Shown: positions 27,118-42,730, numbered from the stretch's first letter. The stretch: DNA of 64,000 bases from Azadirachta indica (GCA_022749755.1 CM040449.1:5723157-5787156); one strand, 5' to 3'. Program-made: numbers and translations. The notes: generated from the sequence alone by a model not told the origin.

Positions 27118-29309
27118 ATGGTACTCCATAAAACATTAAGCAACCGCTGCTTGCTTCGACTGTCGGAGAAACAATCCCTCGGTGTTAGTTCTTCTATCGA
27201 GCGTCCTTCTACGAACCAACGATGGAGATTCTACTGTTCTCGGTGCCCGCGCCAACTAGGCAAAATCAGAAATCTCGATATCTCTCATTCTTTCAATTTA
27301 TCGTCTCCTTCTTATTCATTTTCATCATTCTCGTTTAATTTATGTTCGTCTAAGAATGGATTCATGGGATGGTATTTGGGCAAACTCGATTCGCGTCCAC
27401 TTATCACGAAAAGCATTACATCTTCGCTTATTTACGTGGCTGCTGACTTAACATCTCAGGTAATCTTATCAAATTATTGAATGTTTTGTATTTTAAAGGG
27501 ACAGAGTATTTTTGAACGAACTGTGGTGGGTTGAGAAATTGTTCAGGAAGTAATCAATTTATTTGTCCAATTTGTGCTGGTGCCAAAGGTAAGAAATTGC
27601 TAAGAACTCAAGTCATAGCACAGCTTGCCCTTTTAGTGGTTGCTGCCTCGGTGGTGCAAGTGGGTGTGATTTTGGGTGGTGTCCAACGTGGTAGATTAGG
27701 ACTTTGAGTTATCTAGGAAATTCATCAGTAATAACTGTTACTGGTCATATTCATGTGAAGGACGGTGATGAAGGTTGTACATAGTGGTGTTTAGTTTCAG
27801 AAGTTCTGTATTTCTTTGTTGGAATGTCTTCTTCTCTTAAAAATGGGGGTAAAGTTGTTGCATCTGAGGATGTGGCTTTTAGGATTGAAAGATTACCGTG
27901 CGAGTTATTTTGTATGCACCCCTTGCCTTCTTTATCGGTCCTTTCCTGTTATATCTCTGGTATAATCCTAGTCCAACATTAATTACTTGTCCATACCATG
28001 TTAGCACTCGCCTGTGGTACAAAAACCTTCCAAGTTATGAATTTCTCTCTCTCTCCTCCCTCTCGCTTCCAGTTAGTGCAAAAGTTGTGTGCCTTGCTAG
28101 TTTATTTAAGTTTATTAACATGAATCTTATATTCTCAGTTATATATCCTTATTTTTTGTTTTGTTATTACTATTTTCCTTAGATGATCACATTGCTACCT
28201 CACGGTTCTATTGATTCAATAAGGATGTTGCGCATGGCAGCATATGGGATGCTAATTTTAGGGCCATCACAGCATTTTTGGTTCTATTCTGTGTCAAAAA
28301 TTTTACCAAAGCAGGACGTCTTAACAACCTTGAAGAAGCTTTTTACGGGGCAAGCTGTATATGACAATCTATAACCAGTGTTTTCTTCTCCTATAACGCA
28401 GCCTTACAAGGTAAGCGAAAACTATGTCATCACTGCTGAAGTTCTGTTGGTTCTACTTTTCATACTCCTCCATAATAGTGCGTGGACTCATTGTGACTGT
28501 TCATTTGACATTCATGACACCTCGTGATGCCTTTAACAGTGGATTAATCAGGGGTTGCTTTACCATGTCTATAAGTAAATTTGGACAGTATTAACCATCA
28601 ATTCGTTGGTGGAGTCTGTTAAGTGCAACAGCTGCTGATTTCCTATTGGGGATAAAAGCTTGTTTTTTGGACATGATAGATTTAAAAGAAGCCCCATTTG
28701 GTGGTAACTTCATCCATTACTTGGCTGTCATCAGCTACCAGCTTGTGCCTTGTTTGGCTAATTGTAAATTAGTTTATAGATTTTTACTGACATTGGCTAG
28801 CTTGACCCTGAACTCATGAATGCTGGCTACAATATCAGGGTTACAGGGTCTAAAGTTGCCAAATATAAAATGAAAAAGGAGGCCAATTTTCTCCCTTGCA
28901 CTTATTCACCGGAAGTTCTAGTTTCTGGCTATATAGGATATTTTGCTTGCACCCTGGTAGTCCTGAATTTATACTTTGCGTCAATTTCAGGTGAAAATGC
29001 TGGTGACATTATAGCTAGATTGAAACGTGACCTTCTTCCAACATTGGTAAGAGGTCTTTTGTTCTGGCCAGTCTGTGATTTTTTCAGGTACAAATTTACT
29101 CCCGTGCATTTACAGGTAAAAAGAAATATTCTCTGGTAATTTTTCTGACTGGATTGGGTTAGTTTTACCACGTGATTGACAACAATTAATAGTTTGGTTT
29201 AATATTTGCTGATGTCTGTTTGCTGCCATTAGTGAAAAGTTCTTGTTCATATGTTTGGACAATTTATCTGACATACATAACAAGCTTAGAAAAAGTGGAG
29301 ACTAGTTAG
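27118..29309 (+). pseudogene. Mpv17/PMP22-family membrane protein, probably broken
   Basis: Four exon-like blocks match the plant Mpv17/PMP22 (peroxisomal membrane 22 kDa) family: 27118-27459 (a Ser/Arg-rich leader, then GWYLGKLDSRPLITKS), 28183-28410 (MLRMAAYGMLILGPSQHFWF), 28991-29115 (RLKRDLLPTLVRGLLFWPVC) and 29226-29309 (SYVWTIYLTYITSLEKVE, then TAG). Two faults are visible. In the second block the family's reading needs one more base near 28361-28369; as written the frame stops at TAA 28372-28374, and the shifted frame resumes with SVFFSYNAALQ. The fourth block is preceded by CTG (29223-29225) where an AG acceptor is required. Family members are multi-pass proteins of organelle membranes, and the leader looks like a mitochondrial or plastid targeting sequence. 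A truncated protein or sequencing error cannot be excluded, but two independent faults favour a pseudogene. Confidence 0.8.
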
Positions 29310-29683
29310 CGGGGGATATTAACTGCAGCCAACCTTTTTCTATTTTGAGGATTCAAGTTGAAATGAACCATTAGTATCAAACTTGTGATTTTTTAAGGTT
29401 TGAACAAATAGGAAATGGAAACATATTGCTTTCTCGAGGCTGGGTTTGGACTTGGAACTGTGGTGGATTGCTGGATTGCTTGTACTGAAACTGGTTTTAT
29501 GCCAATGGTTGACTAATTCGTTGAGTTGTGCTTGTTGAAATCCATATATAATCCATTATGTCTCAATTCATATTTCATGTTGAAGTGCTGAAAAATGGAT
29601 GGGTCTTAAGTTTCAAGTTTGGAAATTTTTAGGATGATCCAAGAATTAATAGTCCCCTATTGCACCATAACTTTTGCAAGGTC

Positions 29684-29851
29684 TTATCTTTGAAGTTGAT
29701 TTTACCATTGTGCATACCAAGTGATCGATTATAGCTATATTTGGGATTGAGATATCGTTCAGCTATTGTGGCCTTGTCTTTGAAGTTGATTTTACCATTT
29801 GGATACCAGTAATAATAGATTATTGTTATGTTTGGGATCAAAGTATCGTAG
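29684..29851. repeat. Two diverged tandem copies, period about 90 bp
   Basis: TCTTTGAAGTTGATTTTACC recurs with a 90-bp spacing (TGAAGTTGAT at 29691 and 29781). Both copies go on through a GATTAT and TTTGGGAT block to TATCGT. A fragment GCTTTGAAGTT after the second copy may begin a third. Confidence 0.75.
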
Positions 29852-31751
29852 CTTTGAAGTTACAACTATTGGGAGATAAAATCACTAGATGTCAAATGTA
29901 AGTAAAAAATGCGTGATTCCCATGAAAATTTGGTGTTATCAAACACTGTTGTGAGTGCAAAGCACAGTAAAAACATAACAATCCCCATCTGAGCTATAAG
30001 AAAAGCTTTTTTCTTTCTTTTGCCGAGAAGGAAAAGCATTTTGCTTTGGGTTTTCTTGTAGTCAAATATGATGATGTTTGAAAGCCTCTGCATTTGATTC
30101 TGAATGCTGTTGATTGAGCTCCTGGAACTAGAACTGAAAACTTACCATACTGCAGAGCAGATAAGGAAGTTATTTATCTTAATTGCTCTTTTTTTTTTAT
30201 TTTTTCTCTCTATCTTTTGTTTTCTGCATCTCTCTTTCATTTTAGCGGTGAATGAGGTCTGGAATTAAGTAGTGGTGGCGTAATTCTCAAGCTAATAAGG
30301 AGGCAAACTTCTGGCATGTTGTCGTGTGTAAATAATTAGCCTGGACAGGGTGAAGAAAGGAGGAAAGGTGGAGTCAGGAGTGTGATAATTTGATAATTTG
30401 GCCAAGTATGGTTGCTAATTCATCATTTGTATATTGTTGTTATTATCAATATCATTTGCTAGGAAGAAGTTTGTTGTATTCAATATCTTTTGAATAGTTA
30501 AATTTCATTTTTTTAAGCTATTATTGATCATTTAGAGCTGTGGATTCTTTCTAACAAGTAAAATTGGTTGATATGCAAAATTTATAAATCCATTCTCTAT
30601 GTCATCTGGGCAACACCAATCTGTGTGCAGTAGTTGAACTTGGAAATTGAAACCGGGGACCCAACTTTGACCACCACACGCAATATAAAGCTCTATCTTA
30701 TTGTGGCTCGTCACACAACTACTTCCAATCCAAGATAAATGGATGGGATGCTACTCTACATTTCTTGTGTAATGTAAGTTATAAATTTTGCGTATAAAAG
30801 TTATTTATAGTGATGGTATTTTCTTTTAATCTTTTACATTACAAATTATTAACATTATATTAAAAATTTTTGAAAAAATTATGAGATTTGATTAAATTTA
30901 ATTTAGTATTCCGATTAAATTTATATTTAATTTAAGCAATAATTTTTCACAATATTAATATTGTTCGAAAATATGTACTCAACCTGGGTAATTTCTGTGC
31001 TCAATCTACCCCACTATAACAGATTTAAAGGAAAAGAAAATCTCTTGAATTTTATAGTATAATTGAAATTGAATCTTCTTCACTGGAACAGCGAAATCTC
31101 TATGTGTTCCAAGGCCAACCGATCAGCTCAATTTTACATCACTAGGCGGAATAAATGAATGCTATTACTTGTCATTTTCCTGATCAAACTTGAATTAATT
31201 ATAAAACTTCTAAAAGGTTGATAAATTATAATCGCTTGCGTGAGTGTTCATGGATTAACATGGACTTCGTATTTTCTAACGAATAGAACCACGGGTTTTG
31301 ATACGCTGGGTGATGTAATTACTCCGACCGACCTGACTTACAATGCCACGTAACTCTCTCTTTGGTCACACATTGTCACTGACGTGGCTCCATCGGCAGT
31401 GCACTTTCTCTCCTAACATCACGCTTTTCTGGCGTGGTCAAAAAACGCGACAATCTATTAGGCTCCGTTCTAGACGAATTTTTCAGACGCGCCCAGACGA
31501 GTGTAAGACTGTAAGTCCATCACCTCACGCTTTAACAAGCGGGCCTTAGCCTCTTTAAAAAAGGATTTTTATTACGTAAGGCCCACAGATCACCGTAATA
31601 TAAGACCGTACGATATTAAAATGTAGCTCCCCAATCTGTTGTCTCCACGTAGAGAAAACACACAACCGAGGCCATTAATTTCCAGAAATATCAGTCGCAA
31701 TCCACGGGGGACGCATCGGATACGGACAGGGGTAAAACGGTTGCAACCCTA

Positions 31752-31757
31752 CACGTG
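31752..31757. promoter_or_regulatory. G-box / ABRE-like CACGTG
   Basis: The palindrome CACGTG inside ACACGTGTCA, about 290 bp upstream of the 88-residue gene's start codon. Such sites bind bZIP and bHLH factors. Binding here is inferred from sequence only. Confidence 0.45.
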
Positions 31758-32046
31758 TCACCTTTTAATAGACGATCGCGTCAGCCGTGTACGTTAGCTG
31801 GCGATTATTTCAGAAAATGGTTGGGCCTTTGTTCTTACAGGGAAGAGATAGAGAGAGGAGAGATTTTTCAAGTTAGTTGCTCTGTAGTGTAATTTTGATT
31901 TTGAAAATATTTTTCTATTTCGTTTTCGCATCAGCAGGGGAGTTTTAAATAGTTTTTTGTTTTGTGCAGTAAAATCTTCTCCAGGTCTTAACGATACGCT
32001 GTTTCTCTTCTCTGTCTGGAGACGAAGAAAAAGAATCTACTTGTGA

Positions 32047-32967
32047 ATGAAGATGTGGGATAAGATGGTGTTTCCTATTAGGAGAGTCTGGGACGGCGTC
32101 GCTTTGCGTCTTGGAATTCGCAAAACCGGTGAGTCCCCTCCCGGGCATCAGCAAGATGTCTGATGACGGTTTGATCGTTATTAATCTCAATATTGATTTC
32201 AAATTGTAAGAGAGTTTCAAATTTGCAATGTCCTTTCGGAGGTTTCCTCAAGGGATCATTTTGTAGTGACTTTCTGGTGAAATGATAGTCGAATGTGATG
32301 ATTGCTACTGATACAGGACTGGTCTGGCTTCTCTCGTGCTATGAGTCAGTGCGGTTTTTGAGCAATCTGAATCACTTGAAATGTGTTAATTGTTGCAAAT
32401 AAAAATTAAGACTCTTGCGTGGATTCAATTTAAACGGTTTATTTTGGAAATAATGTGACGATGTTTTATATGGGATCTCTGGTTTTTTTTTTTTTTTTTT
32501 CAATCTAAAATGCCCAACAACATTCAAGTTACCTCTACCTTTTTCCTTGCAAGGGCCGTCCTAATTTCTGAGTTTTTCTGGTTTTCTGTGCTTAGTTAAA
32601 AAATAAATAAAGCCATGGTAGCACGGTTATATATTGAAACTCTGGAACAGAGTCGTAGCTAATAGCCTGAGAAAAATGTTAATCTTTCATATGCACGTTT
32701 TGAATTCTGTTGAATTTATGGAATACTTTTGCAAAATTAGATGTAAAATTGTTGACTATAATCCTTTTCGTAAAACAAACAGGTTTATTAAGGTTGCGAA
32801 GAGATGTGAGAAGTTGTGAGTACAGAGATGTGCAAGTGATGTGGGAGATGCTAAACAGAAATGAAGCAGGGCATGTTCGATCGCCTGCAAAGAGCAAAAA
32901 GAGATTATGCTGGAATTTCTTCCAGTGGGCTAGATGTTCTCCGTATCTTTACCGTACCTGTCGATAA
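32047..32967 (+). CDS. Conserved plant small protein of unknown function
   Basis: Two exons (32047-32128, 32783-32967) with GT-AG borders give 88 residues. A TGA lies directly upstream in frame, so the first ATG is taken; homologues probably begin at the second Met (32053, MWDKMVFPIRRVW). The protein is basic, with a central DVRSCEYRDVQVMWEML block that I recognise as the signature of a plant-specific family of about 90 residues, and an aromatic/Arg-rich tail (WNFFQWARCSPYLYRTCR). No transmembrane segment or known catalytic motif is present, and the function is unknown to me. The 5' untranslated region looks long; the upstream region carries an ABRE-like ACACGTGTCA, which hints at stress or ABA control. 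Confidence 0.8.
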
Positions 32968-35620
<2,653 letters not shown>

Positions 35621-36293
35621 ATGTTGAGAAATATCACATCTATGAAGTGGAAAGTTTTGTCTGAAGGATGAGGGATGATGTGGTTGAGCTGCTTTCTTTC
35701 TTAAATTTTTCTTTAATTTTATCTCCTTGATGTAGTTTATTGGATTCTGAAGTTGTATTCAGTTGACAATTAAGCAAAAGATCAAAGTTATTGTTGGCAG
35801 AATTTAAATTAAAGTTCTCAGCGTTTATAATTTTGTTTGCATAATTTGTTTATTGTAGCAAATGAACATACAAGAGATTTGTACTATATTGAAATATAAT
35901 TGTAGGAATTGTAATGAAAACAGAATCAAATAGAGAAATGAGATCACGATGAACTACCAAAAATTTGTGACTTCTGAAGGTTGTAGTATGCTGGGGTTGG
36001 GCTTAATAAGCAATACTTGCGCAAAACCGAATGGATTTTCAAGGTATCGTTTGTTGCAACTAAGATTCCAGTTTGCACAAAAGTTCAGATGGAGTGCAAG
36101 ACTTTAATTGCTAATCTTCAGTCTACGTCAATCCTCGCGATAAACGTTCAACTCCCTTTCCATGCTTCGAAACTGAAATACTAGCAGTGCAGTTTGTGAA
36201 AAATGCATATACATCACATGCTCTTCCACTCGGTTCAACTTTGCTAGTTTAGATTAACAGACATGGTCATACGAATTAGGAAGCAAAATGGCA
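35621..36293. other. Intergenic region between RPS29 and tRNA-Ala
   Basis: About 670 bp of A/T-rich DNA with the RPS29 3' untranslated region at its left. No gene is seen. Confidence 0.6.
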
Positions 36294-36366
36294 TGGAGGT
36301 GCGGGGAATCGAACCCCGTGCCTCTCGCATGCGAAGCGAGCGCTCTACCATATGAGCTACACCCCC
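36294..36366 (-). tRNA. tRNA-Ala (anticodon CGC)
   Basis: A 73-nt intronless tRNA on the minus strand. The acceptor stem GGGGGTG (36366-36360) pairs with CACCTCC (36301-36295), including one G-T pair, and the discriminator base is A (36294). The D-arm GCTCATATGGTAGAGC, the anticodon stem CTCGC/GCGAG with loop TTCGCAT (anticodon CGC, reading GCG Ala) and the T-arm CGGGGTTCGATTCCCCG are complete. A and B boxes are intact. A TTTT terminator follows 5 bases downstream (36288-36285). CCA is not encoded, as expected. Confidence 0.97.
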
Positions 36367-37004
36367 TTCATGTCGGTGTGAATGACGTATTCCATATCTA
36401 AAGATGCTGCAAAGATAATCATTTTCTTGATTGCTGGCGCCAAAATGTGTGGTCATTACAATGAGCAGACAGCCAAAAGACGCGCCCAACGGCTTGCGTT
36501 CCAGCACAGACAACCATACTACGTATTAAAGTCTTTTCATTCCCCACTGTTTCTGCAACAATCAACACTGAGGGCAATTAATTCTTTGCTGCGTCTCTTC
36601 TGCAATGCAAGACAACCGGTACCACATGCCTTCTTTTATTATTCATTTGCCACCATTAATAAAAAAGTAAATGACAAAAATAAGCCATGAAAAGGCAAAA
36701 TAATTCTACTACCAGCAACACTTACACAAAAAGCATGGGCTCTTAGATTGCCTACTTCTCTTATCTCCACGGATTTTCTGGTGCACTTTTTGGTTCACTG
36801 AATCTTGGCTGACGAAAGCCCGGCGGTTTCATCTTCTGGTTTTTTTCTTGTGATATTGTTTAATGAGTTGAGTTGTTTGAAAAGAGTCTCCAAGTGGCTT
36901 TTGCGGAGTGTGAGCACATATTACACTCTTTTGCAGGAAATTTTCGTCTAGGGTTTCGGCATTTGATGAAAAAAATTCGGTTTTCATTTCGGAATTTTGC
37001 AACT
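36367..37004. other. Upstream region of the small secreted protein gene
   Basis: About 640 bp between the tRNA and the chosen ATG at 37005. The frame of the next gene is open back to about 36873, with further in-frame ATGs at 36873 and 36966, so part of this may be coding. No other gene is visible. Confidence 0.5.
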
Positions 37005-38858
37005 ATGAAGGTTTCTGGCTTCTGGGTTCTCTTCTTTGTTATCGGAACAGCTATAATGCTCCTAAGCTTCTCTGGCGATAAAACTAGCTCTTCCATGCCC
37101 GGTATGTGTTATCTTCTGTTGTTTTTGTCTCCGTGAGATAGTTGTTTACAAAATCTGGTAATGCACTTAGGATTCAGATTGAAATCTGAATCCATAGTGT
37201 TTCTATACAATTTGTTTATCGTTCCCTCATTGTAAATGACGTCACACTATTGTCCTCGGTAGATTAAGCAGTTTTTGTTACATATTCTGGAATTTGGCTT
37301 TTCCATTTGGGGATTTGAAAATTGAAATTGATTTCTGTTGCTTTATTTTCATCAGTGGTTCTAATCTTTAGACATGAATGCATAATGGAAGTTCCTTTTT
37401 CCTTGACTTTGGTGGCACGTCTTAGGTGGTTTCATGATTCATGAGAGGGAAAGTGGAGTATTGGTGAATCGTTGTTTCACAATGCGTTAGGCCCGTTTTA
37501 TTGTCGTTGCTTACCTCTTAGGGAGAAACGTCCTATTGCTCATTATTAGAACCCATAATCGTTCACTCTTCTTCACTAACTACTGTTTTCTGCTTTTCAA
37601 GGGTATAATTAGTATACGCCAGCAGCCACTATTTTTATTGATTACCTGTGCATGTCAAGGTAACGAGAAGTTTTGAGTCAATTGTGTTCTAAACTAACGA
37701 TTTTTGAGAATTACTTCTCATGATAATACAGATGAAATCATCTGAGGAATAGTGCAATCACATTCCTGTATCCATGTGAATTGGGATTAGTTGAAGTTGG
37801 TTTTCCTAAATCGTGTTGCAAAAATAGACCACACAGCACATCCTAACTTTGTAGACGGTTGTTTGTCATTCCTATTTCTTGTTTTCTTATATGACTGCCA
37901 TGCACTCCTTATTCATGTTTAAGGCTTGTCTTTGTTACTACTAACTGCTACAAAGATTTTTTTTTTTTTTTTAAAGTGTTTCTGCTAATTTTTTATTAGA
38001 AACGCATGATTTTTGCCCCTTTTTTCATATATTTGGAGAAAAGTAGGTCACTTTTTGGGGTCAGTATTCAGAGTTAGATCCATGAGTTCTCGGCTTTTTA
38101 ATCCATTTGAGAATCGTGGGTAAGTTTGTGGCATGGGATGCACTAGTCCTGACAGATTAACTTCCCTTTGGTTATTGCCTTATGTTGGGTCTCTTTAAGA
38201 TAAAGTTCGTAATGCTCTTATATCTACTCTGTGCTGTGATTATCAAGATATTTATAATATCTTATCGAACCGCTTAATTGGACCTGTTGGCCAATATGCA
38301 GTTCATTATTTCTTTAGATTTAATCCTCTATACTTGAAAAATGGCATCCAAGGCATAAAATTGCATAAAAATATATTTTGCTTGGCTTGAACCAGTAACT
38401 TATTTACATGCTAACACTATGCCCTTCTAAACTGTTATTCCAGATGCAATCTTTGCCCCGCATAGAGGTGGTATGGCAGTGATGGCAGTGAAGGCAGCAG
38501 GCAGAAAGCTGAAGGTACATGCAATTCACTGAAAGAAAATCAGCTCACTAGTGCCTTCAATTACAGCTGCTTAGGAATCCACAATTCAGAATACTAATCA
38601 ATTAATAAACATTTATAATGCTAGGACTCTTTTGAGTTATTTTTTCTGAAATTGCAGGAGAATGGCTATAACTCAAACAACAAGGAGAAGCACAATGTAG
38701 GCAAGGTGAATCTGGAAGACTATCACCCAATTGATCCAGTTCCAAGTTCAAAGGCTTCGTTGAGACCTGGACCAATTGAGCATGGCAGTCCTTTAATCCC
38801 ATACATTCCGAGGCCTTCACCCCCTGGTGGTCATTCCACTAGTGGTGGATCAGTCTAG
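37005..38858 (+). CDS. Small secreted protein, candidate peptide precursor
   Basis: Three exons (37005-37101, 38444-38514, 38658-38858), all GT-AG and in frame, give 122 residues. Residues 4-23 (SGFWVLFFVIGTAIMLLSFS) form a signal peptide or anchor. The middle is basic and polar with no known domain. The tail has an Asp-Tyr pair (77-78) in LEDYHPIDPVPSSK, then proline-rich RPGPIEHGSPLIPYIPRPSP and a Gly/Ser end. Asp-Tyr next to acidic residues is what tyrosylprotein sulfotransferase recognises in plant sulfated peptides (RGF/GLV, PSY, CIF), but the sequence fits none of those families closely. The tail looks constrained, which I infer from its composition only. The first intron is 1.3 kb. A longer product from ATG 36966 or 36873 is possible, but 37005 gives the most normal signal peptide. 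I do not recognise the gene with certainty. Confidence 0.72.
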
Positions 38859-41153
38859 CCTGCTTTAAACCTGTTTCTCTGTACACGTGCTAGAGAAATG
38901 AAACAAATAACATTTTACTTCATGCTATGTTTGGTGTTTTCATTAGTGTGATATTGTGCCCAACTTAATTAACTACGTCTGCTGCTCATGTTATTTCTGA
39001 TGTTAACTTTTATCCTTTCAAGGAATAATGAAGTTAGGCATGTAAATCGTTCTCTTTGTATAATATCCTTTCATTCTCAATTCTCAAAGGAATTAATGGC
39101 AGATATCTGTGCAGGATTGCATGTTAAGAAAATAATCTTGCCGGTTGGGACTTGATGTTTGAGCATGATATATGGTGTATGCACTTCCAACTCCCCAGTT
39201 CTGAGTTACGAATTGCTTTCTACCATTGAGTGACAACAAAAATTAATAATCCCTTTTCTGGAAATTCTTGCAGTTTGTACTTCCTGTTGTTGATCTTGCA
39301 GTTTTTTATCCCTAGCAGAAGCTAACAACACGGTATATACTTAGTTTACTGTCAAGTATTCATTACAAAATTACAAAACTAATCATGATCACCATTTTCA
39401 TGCATGCTTCAATGTATGGCAATTGCTTTCTGGACATGGTTCTTTTATCATATAAACATGCTGTGCCACTATTCTCAAATCTGGACCATGTAAGAGCGGA
39501 ATTGGCCCTTCCCAATATGAGTGTACTCTCTCCCTGGCCCAACTGGGTCGGATGTCTTGCTGTGTAAAACAGGCACTCAATTTAGCATGATCTTGGCCAC
39601 AACCAGAATCATAACATCCTTGATAAGAATTTACACATATGAATAATCAGCTGGAAAACTGTCATAGTGATGTAACCTCATCTAAATACTAACTTCTTTT
39701 TCCCTCAAGTAATTGCAATTCATTTCTACCTTACACCTACCACAAGCTCCCTATTTTTTCTAATTCAAATCTAGTTATGACTTGTCTTTAACTTCTACTG
39801 ATGGAAAACCTTTCAAATCACATGTGCCTTTATACTATGAAACCTCGACCACCCATGTCTATTTTCCCCTGATCTCTGCCTCCTACACTTGTGTGGCTAT
39901 GATCTAAATTACTATTGGTTATGGGATATTTTAGTGTTGATACTGCTTGACCATTGCATATTTTGGAGGACAACTACTAGGCAACTACCAGAAAACAAGC
40001 AAAAGACATGGAGAGAATAATAATAAAGGTGTTACCCATCCGGCACCAATTGACTATTTTGCATTGCATAGAGTGCAAATTTCAGAATAGTGATTTCTAT
40101 TAGAATATCTAGAGGGTCATCGAATCACAACTAAAGCATGGAATAAAAAGGCAAATTGAGTGGATTTCTCCGTAGCACCCACCACGCTGACTAGACCGAT
40201 AAACAATAGAACATCTCTTCTTCCTCAAGCTAATCTCATTACCCACCGATTTTGGTTCTGTTACTTCTGTACCAATTGAAATAAACACTTCAGGAAATTG
40301 ACCCGTCTGTCATTTTGCCACAAAGCACATTTCTACACAATTCCCTTTTGGCCAAGCGACATGATAAGAATTGCAAAAGGCACTCTGCTTTGCTTTAGAA
40401 CCTCTGATCACACTCCTCTTTTTCTGCTTTGGTTTTTGCTATTGGGAAAGAAGTATCACGGCCATTAAAGTAATGGGTCCCTGCTGAAAATCATGGATCG
40501 CACCTAGGCCTTGAGGATAGAATGACTTTCAGTGCGGGTATCATGCTTAATTCTAAAAAGATTACTTAACAAGGTTTAGTTACTTTAACACCAATTATTA
40601 TGTGAAGTACAGCTAAAGGCATGACGCTTTCTAACTCCTAACAGTCATCATTTGTTAATAAAGACATTATATAACAGAACATCTTCTTTATTAAGTCATT
40701 AACAAATTTGATTTTGGTTCAATTGCATGTCTTCTCCAATATTGGCCCAGGCCAGATGCTGTCCCTTTCAACTTTTTCGGTCCATTTATTTATTCGTATT
40801 GATGGGCTTCCATTTTTTTGGTTGCAGGGAAAATTCAAGTAACAATATATATTTTGATAGCTTCTGTATTCTCTAAAATAACAGAAGGTAAGTGTCATCC
40901 AAACAAAATGGGTAGTCCATTTCTTGATTCTTAAGTTACAGAATCAACCAGTAACTGTGTCTTATCTTTTTCGGTGGGTTGTCTATTATTTTTGCTAATT
41001 AAATTCTGCAGTGAGAAACCGGAATCATAGATTGCGGTCCTCAATGAACAAAGAATGAATTTCTTTGATATGTCCTCAATAATGCAAAAGCCCACATGCT
41101 CTCTTCTGCTGGAGAAAATAGAATTCCGTGGAACAAAAGCAGAAGCCACGTGA

Positions 41154-41172
41154 TACATACATACATACATAC
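41154..41172. repeat. ATAC tetranucleotide microsatellite
   Basis: Four to five perfect ATAC units. Related ATAC/ACAT runs recur about 40 bp downstream. Confidence 0.8.
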
Positions 41173-42728
41173 GTTCATTCAAAGAGACAACTTCAGTTGA
41201 TTCTATACATGCATACATACACATACAGAAGCTAATTTACCACCGTCCAAAGAGCAACCCATCAACTTTTAGAAATGCGGAACCACGTAAAGCTACACCT
41301 GTGTAAATAGAGAATGGGTCCCTGTATAAAAGCAGCAGAATATAGAGATAGAAAAACAGAGTCACAGACAGTATGGGACGCAGCATCAGCATCAGCATCC
41401 TGTAAAAGAGAGACAAAATCGTAACTGTGTAAGTGGGGGCTTAAATGAAAAGCTTCTTCTTGCAAAATGGGCGACAATGAAACAGTAATCAGTTCGGGTT
41501 AGGTGATGCTAATCCCTTCTTAAAGCTTGATTTAGGTTTTGTTACAATCGAAGTGAAGTAATTATGTCTCATTATTAAGTATCTCTCTATTGTAAATAGG
41601 AACAATGATTGCTTTGCTTGTTATTAATTTATCGTATGATTTCCGCTTTACGTGATTAATTAATAATCCTCAAATTAAAGTACATTTTTACTACATATAT
41701 ATTACCTTAAAACACAGTAGCTTCGCTTTGACCATAATCTTTTTTATATGAAAAAAAAAAAAAAAAATTTGCTCCTTATAATTAGACGGGTGTAAACTTA
41801 AATTATGTAACAATAAATCCATAATTCGACATTGAGAATGTCTAATGGTTCCTTCAAGACAAAACGACTGAAATTGAGTATTTTACAAAGCATTCAACGG
41901 TTACTTTCCAAAATTGTAGCAATCCATTGATTGTAAGGCAAAGCACTAAAAAACAAATTGAAGAAAATCTTCATCTTTAGTCATTTACATTGGACATTGC
42001 TTATATTTATTATCACTGTCTTCTAGCATAAACTACTACTTAGTTATCTTCCAGCTAGCCAAGCTGGAAGGATCCTGTATTAGCATGATTATGCCGCGAG
42101 ACACATGCTTAAAATCCGTGCATATATTCATTACCAGTGAAAACCATAGTCAATTGCCTTTCCCATTTTTTAAAAAAAAAAAATAAAAATCATTACTAAT
42201 TCCATATATTAAGAAGGAAATTAAAAACAGATTGCCCATCCAAACAAGGAGTTAGCTTTTAAAAGTGGTCCTTGGGATGGAAGCTCCGGGATAATCATAC
42301 AGGTGTTAGCGTTAACGTCCACAATGTACATATGATATAATATATGATCTGGTTTGGTTTAGACACATCACACACTCTTGAATTGATGATCAGTATGGAC
42401 TTCTTTATCGATCCGATCCCCAAATTGATTTTTCACAAAGGAGGATATTTTTCTCTAATGATAAATAGAGATCGATGATGCCTCTAGGCCTAGCTATGAC
42501 CACTCTGCTCATATTCAATTTCCGAGTTCAAGTACACTGCCAGGACATCGATTAGACTCTGGATATTTTATTTTCTGTATTTTATCAAGCCAATCCATTT
42601 AACAGTAGATAAATCCACCATGTACTTCTAAGCTAACAATTCTGATTTTTTGAAATAATAAATAAATTTTGTATCTTCATACTAAAATGTGCTTTATTTT
42701 TTATTTTTTATTTTTTATTTTTAGCATC

Positions 42729-42730
<2 letters not shown>

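Larger units (their letters stand above)
29310..32046. other. Intergenic region with a 90-bp tandem duplication
   Basis: About 2.7 kb between the Mpv17 gene and the 88-residue gene. It contains a tandem duplication at about 29684-29851 and otherwise A/T-rich sequence with short frames. The last 500 bp, likely the promoter of the downstream gene, contains the G-box/ABRE-type ACACGTGTCA at 31751-31760. Confidence 0.5.

Noticed and set aside
28183..28374. A separate 63-residue gene starting at ATG 28183.
   Set aside because: It is the second exon of the Mpv17-type gene; the ATG is the first codon after the acceptor.
41446..41540. A possible miRNA hairpin downstream of a TATA-like sequence at 41322.
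   Set aside because: Only about 15 loosely placed pairs around an AAGCTT palindrome; no match to a known miRNA and a poor stem.
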